Shown here piece after piece: positions 44,365 to 54,285 of a DNA stretch of 64,000 bases. Where the stretch lies: positions 1 through 64,000 of the forward strand of contig CAOKDX010000001.1 of assembly GCA_948467395.1 (NCBI GenBank), read 5' to 3'. Position numbers and translations under genes: made by a program. Under the pieces are notes generated by a model that saw only the letters and a program-made list of their open reading frames with translations, searched no databases and had not been told where the DNA came from. The stretch comes from an uncultured Clostridia bacterium. Its GTDB lineage: Bacteria > Bacillota > Clostridia > Lachnospirales > Lachnospiraceae. Each line of letters begins with the position of its first letter. Within the stretch, counting starts at the first letter, position 1.

Positions 44365-44418
44365 AAGTGGAAATAGGACTTTGAAGCGGCCTGTTTGCAT
44401 CGGAAAGGAGAGATATGT

Positions 44419-45072
44419 ATGAATGAATTAGACAGGAAGATAACAAAGATCGGCATTGTCCCGGTGGTGCGTCTGAATCACCCGGAGAGGGATGCCGTAG
44501 CATTGGCAGAGGCACTCTGCGAAGGGGGAGTTCCCATCGCTGAGATCACCTTCCGCGCCGCCGGCGCCGATACCGCCATCCAGCGCATGAAAGAGGTATG
44601 TCCCGATATGATCCTGGGAGCGGGGACGGTTACCACAAGGGATCACATTGATATGGTATTAGATGCCGGCGGAGAGTTTATTGTCACACCAGGCTACGAT
44701 CAGGATCTGGTGGATTATGCAAAGAAGAAAAAGATCCCCATCTATCCCGGCTGCTCCACCGCTACGGACTACCATGCGGCTCTGAAATCCGGGCTGGAGC
44801 TCATCAAGTTCTTTCCGGCGGAGCAGTCCGGCGGACTGGCAAAGATTAAGGCCCTCAGTGCCCCCTTCCCCATGTTCCGGATTATGCCCACAGGAGGCAT
44901 TTCCCTGAAAAATCTGCGAGAATATATGAAATCTCCGTTGATCGCCGCCTGCGGCGGTTCCTATATGGTGACGGCTGACCTGATCGACAATCAGAAGTGG
45001 GATGAGATAAAAGAATTGTGCATGAAATCCAGGAAGATAGTGAGGGAGGCGAGGGACTCATGGCGAAAGTGA
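44419..45072 (+). CDS. eda: KDPG/KHG aldolase
   Basis: A 217-aa class I aldolase splitting 2-keto-3-deoxy-6-phosphogluconate into pyruvate and glyceraldehyde-3-P. Key residues are Glu in PIAEITFR, Lys of the Schiff base in LIKFFPAEQSGG, and the phosphate loop RIMPTGGIS. ATG 44419 follows AAAGGAGAG. Overlaps kdgK by 13 nt. Confidence 0.94.
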   Translation: MNELDRKITKIGIVPVVRLNHPERDAVALAEALCEGGVPIAEITFRAAGADTAIQRMKEVCPDMILGAGTVTTRDHIDMVLDAGGEFIVTPGYDQDLVDYAKKKKIPIYPGCSTATDYHAALKSGLELIKFFPAEQSGGLAKIKALSAPFPMFRIMPTGGISLKNLREYMKSPLIAACGGSYMVTADLIDNQKWDEIKELCMKSRKIVREARDSWRK

Positions 45073-46082
45073 TCACCTTTGGCGAGATTATGCTGCGGCT
45101 GGCGCCGGAAGGATATTACCGTTTCTTCCAGAACGACCGGATGCAGGCAACCTTCGGCGGCGGAGAGGCCAATGTGGCAGTGTCGCTGGCGCGTTATGGA
45201 ATCGACGCCGCGTTCGTTACCCGGCTCCCTTCCCATGCCATCGGACAGGGGGCGGTGGACAGCCTGCGCCGGTATGGGGTGGATGTCTCAAGGATAATCC
45301 GGGGCGGTGAGCGCGTGGGAATCTATTTTCTGGAGAAAGGCGCGTCCCAGAGAGGCTCTGTCTGTATTTACGACAGAAACCATTCGGCACTACAGGATGC
45401 GCGCCCGGAGGAATTCTATTGGGACAGCATTTTTGACGGGGCAGACTGGTTTCACTTTACCGGGATCACTCCCGCTCTGGGAGAGAATGTCAGGGAGATC
45501 TGCCGGGAGGCATGTCAGACGGCGAAGGAGAAGGGAGTCAAGATTTCCTGTGATCTGAACTACCGGGGCAAGCTCTGGACGAGACAGGCGGCCCGGGAGA
45601 CCATGACGGATCTGTGCCAGTATGTGGATGTCTGTATCGCCAACGAAGAAGATGCGTCGGACGTATTTGGCGTCCGGGCGGAGAATACGGATATCTATGG
45701 TGGAAAGCTGGATAAGACAGGGTATCAGAGCGTGGCAAAGCAGCTGATGGACCGTTTCGGCTTTGAAAAGACGGCCATCACCCTCCGCACCTCGATCTCT
45801 GCCAGTGATAATAACTGGGCGGCGATGCTGTACGATGGAGAGGACTATTATTTTTCCCGGGAGTACCCTCTCCACATTACTGACCGTGTGGGAGGCGGCG
45901 ACAGCTTTGGCGCCGGTCTGATCTATGCCCTTCTCAATGGAAAGCCCCCGCAGGAGGCGGTGGAATTTGCCGTGGCGGCTTCGGCACTGAAGCATTCCAT
46001 AGAAGGGGACTATAATCTTGTGTCAGTGTCTGAGGTGGAACGGCTGGCCGGAGGGGATGCTTCCGGAAGGGTGCAGAGGTAA
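45060..46082 (+). CDS. kdgK: 2-keto-3-deoxygluconate kinase (PfkB family)
   Basis: A 340-aa ribokinase-fold kinase. PfkB signature 1 is TFGGGEANVAVSLARYG near 30; signature 2 is ITDRVGGGDSFGAGLIYAL near 275, with the catalytic Asp. It supplies the KDPG used by Eda. ATG 45060 follows GGGAGGCGAG; the longer frame lies in eda. Last gene of the operon. Confidence 0.92.
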   Translation: MAKVITFGEIMLRLAPEGYYRFFQNDRMQATFGGGEANVAVSLARYGIDAAFVTRLPSHAIGQGAVDSLRRYGVDVSRIIRGGERVGIYFLEKGASQRGSVCIYDRNHSALQDARPEEFYWDSIFDGADWFHFTGITPALGENVREICREACQTAKEKGVKISCDLNYRGKLWTRQAARETMTDLCQYVDVCIANEEDASDVFGVRAENTDIYGGKLDKTGYQSVAKQLMDRFGFEKTAITLRTSISASDNNWAAMLYDGEDYYFSREYPLHITDRVGGGDSFGAGLIYALLNGKPPQEAVEFAVAASALKHSIEGDYNLVSVSEVERLAGGDASGRVQR

Positions 46083-46146
46083 ATAAAACATGGTTTCACA
46101 GGAGAGAAAGGGGTCGTTTGACGCTGAGAACAGCGGCAGCCGGCCC

Positions 46147-46175
46147 TTGCTTTGTCACATGACGAAGAGTATAAT
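46147..46175 (+). promoter_or_regulatory. SigA promoter of the surface-protein operon
   Basis: TTGCTT (46147-46152), 17-bp spacer, TATAAT (46170-46175), 37 bp before the first start codon. Confidence 0.7.
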
Positions 46176-46211
46176 AAAGTTTAGGATGAAATAAGAAAAA
46201 TGGAGGAAATT

Positions 46212-48606
46212 ATGAAAAGAAACGCAATAAATGTATTGATAACGTTATGTGCAGCAATCTTACTGGCAGGATTCCGCTTCGTTACCTCTCAGGGTTATAC
46301 GCCGGAGCTTGTAAGCGATTCAGGGATAGAATATCCCATCTCACTTTCTTCGGGTCTTGACAAAAATGGACAGGATGTATTTCCGGATAAAAAATTTCTC
46401 CAATACATAAATGAGGAAGTATTTCTGACGGGAAAATATGCCGGGAATCAGTTTGACCTGGACGAAGACGGATATTTGTCAAAAGAGGAGTGCGAAACGG
46501 TAAGGATACTATCCATTGCAGGCCGGATGGATATTACAAGTGCTGCCGGGGTAGAGGCATTTCCGAAATTTAGCTCAACGGCGCCAATTTGAACCCGTTT
46601 CAAAAACTGCTATTTTGTGAATGCGTGCGTTAGTTTCAATCGCCGTAGCCACCGCTACGACTCATTCAACTGCCTTCGCATTCGCAAAATAACCGTTCTG
46701 AAATCTTCGACCGTGGATGGTGGATTTTGGCGAAATACAAGGCTGGAGGACGCAGTCTTGCTGGCGCAAGACAAGGACGAAAAACACAGTAGTTCGCCAA
46801 AATACGCCACCCACGGCGGGCTCAATTGGCACCGTTGAGCTAAGAGAATTCTACTGTAATAATACCAAGATAACAGAACTGGACCTTTCCCATAATCCTA
46901 GGCTGCAGATTCTTGCATGCTCTCATTCGCCTGTGGGAACTTTAGATATCAGTTCCTGCACAATGTTGAGAGAATTAAAAGTATCTGGATGTGCGCTCTC
47001 ACATATTGACCTGGCTTCAAATGAGGCGATGGAATTTCTAACTTGTTCGGAACAGAAGAGAACGGCAGGGGGATATTTTGAAGATGGGAAATATGTGGTG
47101 GATCTAAATGATCTGGACCTCCCAATCGATCTGTCTAAAATTTCTGATGTGAGAATCGACGGTGCGGAAGGCGACGGAATCAACTCCGGCTACGACCCTG
47201 CTACTGGGCTTGTGTATTGTTCCGACGAGATACAGACGGTATCTTATACATATTATTTCAATTTCTCCGGTTCTTTCAATGATTCCATGGATTCTCAAAT
47301 GAATGTCATCCTCAACATAGAAAATGGATATAGAGAAAGCTTTCAGACGGATGGTGGAACTAAAGTACTGGCTAAATACTATAACGGTGTCAGGGACTGT
47401 GCGCCAACGGAGCCGGAGAAGGAGGGATATTCCTTTACCGGCTGGTATAGGGATAAAACCAGGTCTCAACCATATCATTTCAACCAGATTCCGGATAGAA
47501 ATATAGAGCTATATGCCGGATGGGAGAAAAAATCTTACAGGGTGATATACAGGGCGGAGGGGACTTCGCTGGATGGAAAGGAAAGAGGGGCAAAAGCGGA
47601 GTGGTGGAGTGCCGGTCTGATTCCAGTGGGACAAGAAATCCCGGTCAGGACCGGATATACTCTCTCGGGATGGAAAACGGAGACCGGCAGGGTGATAACC
47701 TCCGCCAATGCATCGGCGATACAATATAAGGATGCCGCCTTGAACAGTGAAAGGGATCACACAATCCTGGAAGCGGTCTGGATTGAGAAAGCATACACAC
47801 TGAGACTGGATGTCTCATTGCCTGAGCCGCTTAAAAATGTGAGGGAAGATAGGTATTCCCTGAGTGATGGAATCAAATATACATGGAATTCCCATAACAT
47901 ACTGTTGGATTTGCCGGAACCGAATTTGTGCGGATACTATTTGACTGGATGGTACACAGCCAAGACAGGGGGATTAAAGATTTCCGATCAAACCACCTAT
48001 GGCGGCATACATAGCTCGCAGTTTACAGAGGACGATTCCAATCTTATCCCCGTTCTATACGCCAGATTTGCCAAACGGAAATATACCATCTGTTATGAGG
48101 AACGGGGCGGCAGTAAGGTAGCTGACAGACAAAATGTTGTCTGGGGCAGTTCGGATTTATTGCCGGGGCAGAAGACAAAGAAGAAGGGGTACAAGTTTGC
48201 CGGCTGGAAATACCATAACAGAAAAGTAACAAAAAAAACTAAGTTAAAGGATGCCAGGGACGGATTTTCTGATCATATCACCCTCACTGCCATGTGGAGC
48301 AAGGTGTCTGAAAAGAAAGGAAAGATATTTAAAAGATACGGCTGTGTTTACAGGATCACGAAATCCGGTGGGAAGAAAAACCAGGTAACACTGATCCGTA
48401 TTACCGGAAAAAGGATCACGATACGAAATAAAGTGTATTTAAACGGCAGATTGTATGAATTAAAGGGAATCAAAAAGAGAGCTTTGAAAAATGCAGCGCG
48501 AATCCGAATCAAGACCACTAGAAAGTTATCCGGGAAGTTTACTAAGATGGCGCGGACAGCTGGGGCGAAGAAGAGAGCGGTTAAAAAGGTTTCTATCAGG
48601 AAATAG
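46212..48606 (+). pseudogene. secreted EF-hand/LRR/InlB-repeat surface protein, split by a MITE-like insertion
   Basis: ATG 46212 (GGAGG upstream) starts a signal peptide (NVLITLCAAILLAGF) and an EF-hand-like loop DLDEDGYLSKEECETV. The frame enters the insertion at 46573 and stops at 46590-46592. After the insertion, from ~46843, the matching part continues as leucine-rich repeats (REFYCNNTKITELDLSHN), then Listeria/Bacteroides-type repeats (FTGWYRDKTRSQPYHF, FAGWKYHNRK) and a basic C-terminal domain to 48606. Exact excision leaving one TA would still leave a one-base frame offset, so a small indel accompanies the insertion. The downstream half has no good start of its own. Confidence 0.75.
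46573..46840. mobile_element. 268-bp MITE-like element (TA target, IS630/mariner style)
   Basis: The ends are near-perfect inverted repeats of ~25 bp: GCTCAACGGCGCCAATTTGA at the left and, on the other strand, GCTCAACGGTGCCAATTGAG at the right. TA flanks both sides (46571-46572 and 46841-46842), the target duplication of Tc1/mariner-IS630 elements. There is no transposase. Inside are two more inverted pairs (ATTTTGTGAATGCG with CGCATTCGCAAAAT; ATTTTGGCGAA with TTCGCCAAAAT), so the RNA would fold extensively. No second copy is seen in this window. Confidence 0.8.
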
Positions 48607-48620
48607 AGGAGAGGGATAAG

Positions 48621-50516
48621 ATGAAAAGAATGAATCAATGGAAAAGGGCGCTCCTGTTATTGGTGATTTTGGGATTGTGTATTATAGACGGCAATCTGCT
48701 CGTTCGGGCAGAAACGGTAGGAAAAGGGGCCAGAATAATAATATATGGGGAATCTGGTTCCGCCAGATTCCGTCTGGGTGGGGCTGTGGGCGGACAGGTG
48801 AAACTGGCAGCAGAGCCTACGGGATCCAAAACGTTATCGGATATTTCATTTACCACAAGCGACAGCGCCGTCTGCAGCGTAGAGAAGGTGGATGATTATT
48901 GGTTAGTTAAGCGTCTGAAAGAGGGAACCGCTGTTATCCGGATGGCATGCAAAGCGGGTGGGGATGTTGTGGTTAGGACATTGTTAATGTCAAATTTAAC
49001 ATTTCTAAATGATGGAATGGGAGAATTCGTTGTGGGCTCCATAAAGGCAGACGCTACTGTGTATTGGGGATGCTCGGATGTGGAGGGAATCACTTCTTAT
49101 GATACAGAGATAAAATGTAAAGTTACCAGAGATACTGAAGTAGATGTAGTGGCAAAATGCAATGATTTTTACCGGGTGGAGTTAGAAGAGGGTACTTTTG
49201 GAGATACGGAGGAGGAGTGGGGGTATGTGAAAAAAAATGACGTCTATATTCCCATTATGGATCTTTCTGTGGAAGATATTGTCTTGTACGAGGGGGAGCA
49301 GGCGGAACTGAATGTACAGATCCGTCCGGAAATCGCCACCAGCCGGGAAGTGACGTATCAGAGTTCAAATACCAATGTGGCCGCAGTGGATGCCAGCGGA
49401 AAAGTTTCAGCATTGCATAAGGGGACGGCAGTGATTACGGTATCCGGCAGAGAGGAGGAATGGACAGCGAAATGCCGAATTACCGTGAAATCCTATGTTC
49501 CGGTAACGGGGATTCAGGTAATTCCGGATAAAACCGATGTAGAGGATGGGAAGAGCGGACGGATCAGAGTAAATATAATGCCAGCGGATGCCACGGTGCA
49601 GGATTATGAGTGGAATATATCGGATGAGTCAGTCCTCCAGGTGGACGGAAAGGGAAGATACGTGGCACGAAGACCGGGAACCGTGTCGGTAAGCGTGGTG
49701 TCAAAGGAGGGCGGATTTACAGATTCCTGCAGGATTACGGTAAAGGAAGTAGAGGCAGAGGGAATTACAATACAGCAGGCATTGTCGCTGGATGCCGGCG
49801 AGACAGTAACGCCTGTCTGGCATATGGTGCCGGCGAATGCTACCAACAAGGATGTTATATGGAGAATAGAGGATCCCTCTATCGCCAGAGTGGATAAGAG
49901 CGGAAGGGTTACAGGAATAAAACAGGGTGCGACTACGCTTCATATACAGACAAGGAATGGCTCATTTACAGCTCAGTGTAAAATTACGGTAGAATTATAT
50001 GTCAGTAATATATGGCTGAAAAAGAACATGCTGGATATGACCATTGGTGACAGCAGAAGCCTCTCTGTCCGTATCCTGCCAGAGAGACGGACAAAAGAAA
50101 AAATTGTTTGGCGGAGCAGTGATTCGTCGGTTGTCAGCGTTACGAATGCGGGAGTGATCAAGGCGTTAAAACGGGGAAAGGCAACCGTTATGGTTTACGA
50201 CAGATATAGGGGAGCATTTGACTATGGGATCATAAATGTAAAAGCGAATCTCAGCAGGCCCAGGCTTCAGGGGACACCGAAAAGCAAGTCTATGAAACTG
50301 AAATGGAAAAAGGTAAAAAGAGCGACACACTATATTGTCTATCAATATGACGGGAAAACAAAGAAATTTAAGAAAATAAAAGAAGTTTCGAAGAAAATAC
50401 AAAAGTATACATGGAAGAATATAAAAAAGAACACAAAGATCAGGATAAAGGCTCTGTATAAAAATGGCAGTCAGAAGGAATACAGCAAATATAGTAATCA
50501 GGTTGTATATAGATGA
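48621..50516 (+). CDS. secreted multi-domain Ig-like (BIG2) surface protein
   Basis: A 631-aa exported protein. A signal peptide (~1-30, LLLLVILGLCIIDGNLLVRA) is followed by a first degenerate Ig-like domain (~35-120) and an SH3-like segment (~130-212). Four BIG2 domains of ~85 residues follow (~215-550); each ends in a strand like GTAVITVSGREEEWTAKC. A Lys-rich fibronectin-type tail completes it (~555-631). There is no LPxTG or transmembrane anchor, so wall attachment would rest on the basic tail. It lies 14 nt after the split LRR gene and 18 nt before the next, in one operon. Confidence 0.82.
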   Translation: MKRMNQWKRALLLLVILGLCIIDGNLLVRAETVGKGARIIIYGESGSARFRLGGAVGGQVKLAAEPTGSKTLSDISFTTSDSAVCSVEKVDDYWLVKRLKEGTAVIRMACKAGGDVVVRTLLMSNLTFLNDGMGEFVVGSIKADATVYWGCSDVEGITSYDTEIKCKVTRDTEVDVVAKCNDFYRVELEEGTFGDTEEEWGYVKKNDVYIPIMDLSVEDIVLYEGEQAELNVQIRPEIATSREVTYQSSNTNVAAVDASGKVSALHKGTAVITVSGREEEWTAKCRITVKSYVPVTGIQVIPDKTDVEDGKSGRIRVNIMPADATVQDYEWNISDESVLQVDGKGRYVARRPGTVSVSVVSKEGGFTDSCRITVKEVEAEGITIQQALSLDAGETVTPVWHMVPANATNKDVIWRIEDPSIARVDKSGRVTGIKQGATTLHIQTRNGSFTAQCKITVELYVSNIWLKKNMLDMTIGDSRSLSVRILPERRTKEKIVWRSSDSSVVSVTNAGVIKALKRGKATVMVYDRYRGAFDYGIINVKANLSRPRLQGTPKSKSMKLKWKKVKRATHYIVYQYDGKTKKFKKIKEVSKKIQKYTWKNIKKNTKIRIKALYKNGSQKEYSKYSNQVVYR

Positions 50517-50534
50517 GAGAGGATGGAGAAAGAA

Positions 50535-51644
50535 ATGAAAAGAATGATGAAAGTCTTGATTGTTTTGGCAGCGGGGATGCTTTCCCTGCTTGGGACGGAC
50601 AGAATCCCCGCACAGGGGAAAAGTATCAAGATTGGTATGGATACCTTCCCGGATGACGATTTCCAGATGTATGTTAAATACGCCTTCGATACGGACCGGG
50701 ATGGGAAACTCAGCGACGCAGAGCGAGAGGCAGTGAAGGAGATAAATATAGGAAGGTCGTCAGAGTATAAACTGGGACTGGAATATAACAATGCGGTGAC
50801 CCTGAAAGGGATTGAATATTTCCCAAATCTGGAGAAGCTGGACTGTTCCCAAAATTCCATTGAGAAACTGGATGTAAGTAAGTTGAAAAATTTGAAGGAA
50901 CTGCGGTGCAATAATAATTTGATAAGCAAACTCAATGTAAAAAATAATCCCAGGCTGAAGCTGCTGTATTGTGCGGGAAACAAACTAAAGGGGATTGATC
51001 TATCCCATAATGTAAATTTATTGAAATTTTATGGGCGGGAAAATCAGATCAGTAAAATAGACCTATCAGCCAATAAGAAATTGAGCTTTATAAGTGTAAG
51101 TGAAAATAAGTTGAAAAAGATAGATGTGAGAGGACAAAAAAAGCTGAAAGAATTTTATTGTATGGGTAATAAGATAAGGAATCTGAATCTGAAAAACAAT
51201 AAAAAATTAACAACATTAGATTGCGATGATAATATAATTGAAGAGCTCAACATTAGACATCTGACTCAGTTGAATTATTTATGGTGCAGCAACAATAAGC
51301 TAAAGAAACTGGATTTAAGAAAAAATAAAATGCTGACAAGACTATACTGCGACAATAACAGCCTGATCAGTGGAAACCTGCATATTTCCTTTACCCAGTT
51401 GGAGGACTGCGACTATATCCACCAGAAGAGGACGATGAAAGTCAAAAAGATTGGCGGGTACTATTATGTGCCCATCGGGAATTTCAACCAGACAAATGTC
51501 GTTACGGAGCTCTCCGCCGGGAAAATAACAGACAGGGGGATCCGGTTAAAGGGGAAAAAGATACCGAAGAAGATTACCTATCAGTACAATATGTTTAACG
51601 ACGGCAGCCAGAAAACAAAGGTAACGATAACGGTAAGGAAATAG
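50535..51644 (+). CDS. secreted EF-hand/leucine-rich-repeat surface protein
   Basis: A 369-aa exported protein. Signal peptide ~1-28; an EF-hand-like loop (FDTDRDGKLSDAEREAV near 55); then about nine 21-residue LRRs (~100-300) of the form LxxLxCxxNxIxxLDVS. A Lys-rich C-terminal domain ends in TKVTITVRK. It is the intact paralogue of the gene broken at 46573. ATG 50535 is preferred (GGAG upstream) to ATG 50523. Confidence 0.82.
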   Translation: MKRMMKVLIVLAAGMLSLLGTDRIPAQGKSIKIGMDTFPDDDFQMYVKYAFDTDRDGKLSDAEREAVKEINIGRSSEYKLGLEYNNAVTLKGIEYFPNLEKLDCSQNSIEKLDVSKLKNLKELRCNNNLISKLNVKNNPRLKLLYCAGNKLKGIDLSHNVNLLKFYGRENQISKIDLSANKKLSFISVSENKLKKIDVRGQKKLKEFYCMGNKIRNLNLKNNKKLTTLDCDDNIIEELNIRHLTQLNYLWCSNNKLKKLDLRKNKMLTRLYCDNNSLISGNLHISFTQLEDCDYIHQKRTMKVKKIGGYYYVPIGNFNQTNVVTELSAGKITDRGIRLKGKKIPKKITYQYNMFNDGSQKTKVTITVRK

Positions 51645-51811
51645 AACCTGGAAAGATGGTTTACATACATGAAGCTTCTCCTCCGTAGTTGATAGGGAAG
51701 GGTCTGACGTTCTGGAAGAGGAATGAAATTCTTTTCAAATAGAATATAAATCCGTATCGCTGACGGGCAGTCTGTTGGTATCATTGAGTTAAAAAAGGAG
51801 TGGCCCAGACG

Positions 51812-52162
51812 ATGGACAGGATGATAAGCGATGAGGAGGTTATGGAAATTGGCAGAAAACTGAAGGAGTTGAGGGAGAAGCTTAACCTCACACAGCAGGA
51901 ATTCGCGGATAAGCTGTATTGGGATGTATCATCCTATCAAAAGATTGAGAGCGGAAAAACTCTTATGACACTGGATAAGGCAGTACAGATTCACCGGGAT
52001 TATGATGTGGATTTAAACTACTTTGTAGCCAATGATTCCTATGATGATGAAGATGCACTCAGGCGGATTATTGCCAATGCCTCCAAAGAAAAAAGTACCA
52101 GAATGGCAATTCATCTGTTTGAGTATTTTGTACGCATATTAAAAGCAAGTCTGAGGGAATAA
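51812..52162 (+). CDS. XRE-family HTH regulator heading the agrA-agrC operon
   Basis: A 116-aa protein with a Cro/CI HTH at ~12-68 (KLKELREKLNLTQQEFADKL, then SSYQKIESGKTLMTL). A helical tail follows (~75-116). It ends 1 nt before agrA and is cotranscribed with it. The start is ATG 51812; AAGGAG lies 11 nt upstream, and GTG 51800 is too close to it. It may set the expression level of the quorum-sensing pair. Confidence 0.78.
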   Translation: MDRMISDEEVMEIGRKLKELREKLNLTQQEFADKLYWDVSSYQKIESGKTLMTLDKAVQIHRDYDVDLNYFVANDSYDDEDALRRIIANASKEKSTRMAIHLFEYFVRILKASLRE

Positions 52163-52163
52163 G

Positions 52164-52907
52164 ATGAAACAGATACTTATACTGGAAGATAATGATATGA
52201 CAAGAAACAAGCTGGTCTGCTTAATTAAATCGACAGTACCGGAGGCCGGTATATTTGCCTTCTCCGGGCAGGAAGAAGCGCTTGGATTCGCATTGACACA
52301 CCGCATTGACCTTTATCTGGTGGATATTATTTTATGTCCCAGGGAGCGGAATGATTTTTCTGGAATCCGGTTTGTGGAAAGAATTAAAGAGTGTCCCTCC
52401 TGCGCCGGGGCAGAGGTTGTATTCATTACATCGCTTGCGGGCCTGGAGGTGGATCTGCTGCACCGTGTGCATTGTTACGATTACATTGAGAAACCAATTG
52501 ATGAGGACAGGGTCAAAAGGATTGTCACTGAGGTTCTTACCCGTGGGGAGAAGACGTCAAAGCTGCCGGAACGGATTTATTTCAGAAATGATGGCATTAC
52601 CTATCCCGTTGATGTGGACGAGATCCGGTATGTGGTGCACCAGAACAGGGTTTTGTCAGTTTACAGTGCGGAGGAGTGCATTCAAGTCCCCAATCTGCCG
52701 CTAAAACGTTTCTTAAGCCAGGTATCGGATTCTGTTTTTCTGTCGCCGTTAAAGGGAACGGCGGTCAATATTGCTTATATAAAATCGGTGGATTATGTGA
52801 ATCAGTATATTTACATAAAGGGTATCAAGGAACCCCTGGGCATGGGCTCCGTAATGAAAAAAAGGTTTCGTAAAGAGTACGAAGCGTATGTGAAGAGAGG
52901 TTATTGA
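52164..52907 (+). CDS. AgrA/LytTR-type response regulator
   Basis: A 247-aa response regulator. The receiver (~1-125) has LEDND, phospho-acceptor Asp54 in DLYLVDIIL, and Lys in YIEKPIDED. A LytTR DNA-binding domain follows (~140-245, FRNDGITYPVDVDEIRYVVH; FLSPLKGTAVNIAYIKSV). It is expected to be phosphorylated by the GHKL kinase encoded 1 nt downstream and to activate agr-type targets. Confidence 0.9.
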   Translation: MKQILILEDNDMTRNKLVCLIKSTVPEAGIFAFSGQEEALGFALTHRIDLYLVDIILCPRERNDFSGIRFVERIKECPSCAGAEVVFITSLAGLEVDLLHRVHCYDYIEKPIDEDRVKRIVTEVLTRGEKTSKLPERIYFRNDGITYPVDVDEIRYVVHQNRVLSVYSAEECIQVPNLPLKRFLSQVSDSVFLSPLKGTAVNIAYIKSVDYVNQYIYIKGIKEPLGMGSVMKKRFRKEYEAYVKRGY

Positions 52908-52908
52908 C

Positions 52909-54162
52909 ATGGTGTATATATCAGTAGCCGGTGCTGTCGTGCTGGAATTATTATGTAGTATTTTTATATTAAACGGACTGCTTGGGAGGGAGGAGAAGAT
53001 TCCGAAGCGGTGGGCAGTCCTGTTTGTGGCTGTGGCGGCAGTTTATATTCTCACTGTACCAGACAGCTGGATCAATGGATGTTATCTTATCACAGTTTTA
53101 TATGTCAAACTGGGATACCGGGTCTCGTGGAAGGATAGTCTGGTCACAACAGTACTGAGCCTGGTGATGGGCGGAATTGTGGAATTAGTATGCTTTTTCC
53201 CATTTGCCTTTCTGCTGAGGTTTGGCTGGCCTGACAGTATCACGAATCTGGCAGCCGCTTTCTTCAGCGCCGTTCTCTGCTATGTACTGGCGCATAAGGC
53301 TCCGATCTGGTATCTGGGGAAATGGTGTACCCGGAAAGAGGTCTGGTACATAATCCTGCTGGTGTTCAGTCTCATTGTGATGCTGACAGCAGTTGTAAAT
53401 TTTCAAATGACGCTGGAGCTTGAACTGGGAGATTACGTCTATGTCACAATATGTCTGGTGTTTATATGGTTTCTTGTCTTTAGGCTGATGAAGTACCGTT
53501 ATGAGGAGAGGATCCGGAAAAAGTATTTTGATGCATTTCGCAGTGTCATCGACCAGATTAAACGAAGGCAGCACAAATTCCGCAATCAGCTGGATGCCGT
53601 CTATTCTCTTCATATCGTGTACGATGATTATGATACACTGGTGGAGGAACAGAGGAAGTATCTGGGGAAGCTGGCTGATTATGAGATGCCGGCAGATGTG
53701 CTGATTCTGGAGAATCCCATTATGATTGCCCATGTATATGAGAAAATAACGGAAGCCCAGGAGGCCGGACTTCGGATCCGCATGAAACTTAAATGCAGTC
53801 TGGCAGACTGTGGAATCGAGGATATCCACATGGTAGAGATTTTGGGAACGCTGTTTGATAATGCGATTCAGGATATGGAAGCGTCAGGGCAGACGGAATA
53901 TCTGGTCTTTGAAGTGGAAAAGCGGGAGGGGATCATGATTCGTGTGGCAAATCCTCACTCCAAAATAAGAAATCAGGAGTTACAAAATATGTTTCAGAAG
54001 GGGTATAGCACAAAGGGAGAGGATCGGGGCATCGGGCTGTATCATGCCAAGAAACTGGTTCAGAAATACAAGATTGGTCTCATGGTAGAAAACAAATCGA
54101 TCATGGGACAGAATTATATCTGTTTCTCTCTTATGACAGGAAAAAACACTCCGTTGGTTTAG
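52909..54162 (+). CDS. AgrC-type sensor histidine kinase (GHKL)
   Basis: A 417-aa kinase. Six or seven N-terminal transmembrane helices (~1-195) would receive the peptide signal. The phospho-acceptor His222 is in RRQHKFRNQLDAVYSLH, the N box is LGTLFDNAIQDM and the G box is DRGIGLYHAKKLVQKY. Architecture and the LytTR partner match AgrC. The signal gene agrD and exporter agrB lie downstream on the opposite strand. Confidence 0.9.
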   Translation: MVYISVAGAVVLELLCSIFILNGLLGREEKIPKRWAVLFVAVAAVYILTVPDSWINGCYLITVLYVKLGYRVSWKDSLVTTVLSLVMGGIVELVCFFPFAFLLRFGWPDSITNLAAAFFSAVLCYVLAHKAPIWYLGKWCTRKEVWYIILLVFSLIVMLTAVVNFQMTLELELGDYVYVTICLVFIWFLVFRLMKYRYEERIRKKYFDAFRSVIDQIKRRQHKFRNQLDAVYSLHIVYDDYDTLVEEQRKYLGKLADYEMPADVLILENPIMIAHVYEKITEAQEAGLRIRMKLKCSLADCGIEDIHMVEILGTLFDNAIQDMEASGQTEYLVFEVEKREGIMIRVANPHSKIRNQELQNMFQKGYSTKGEDRGIGLYHAKKLVQKYKIGLMVENKSIMGQNYICFSLMTGKNTPLV

Positions 54163-54187
54163 GAATAAGCCAATGGAGTGTTTTTTT
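54145..54187. terminator. terminator between agrC and agrD
   Basis: AACACTCCGTTGG (54145-54157) pairs with CCAATGGAGTGTT (54170-54182), then TTTTT. It overlaps the agrC 3' end; an A-run on its left side lets it also stop transcription from agrBD. Confidence 0.85.
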
Positions 54188-54285
54188 GAAAAGTACAGTG
54201 TGTGTGGCTGGATAGTCCAACGAAATTCGTGCAATAGCACCAGCAGACATATGCTTTAGCTAATTGCGGAATCTGTCATATTTTG

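Noticed and set aside
46617-46838. 73-aa ORF within the insertion in the LRR gene
   Set aside because: Lies wholly inside the hairpin-rich MITE and has no similarity to a transposase.
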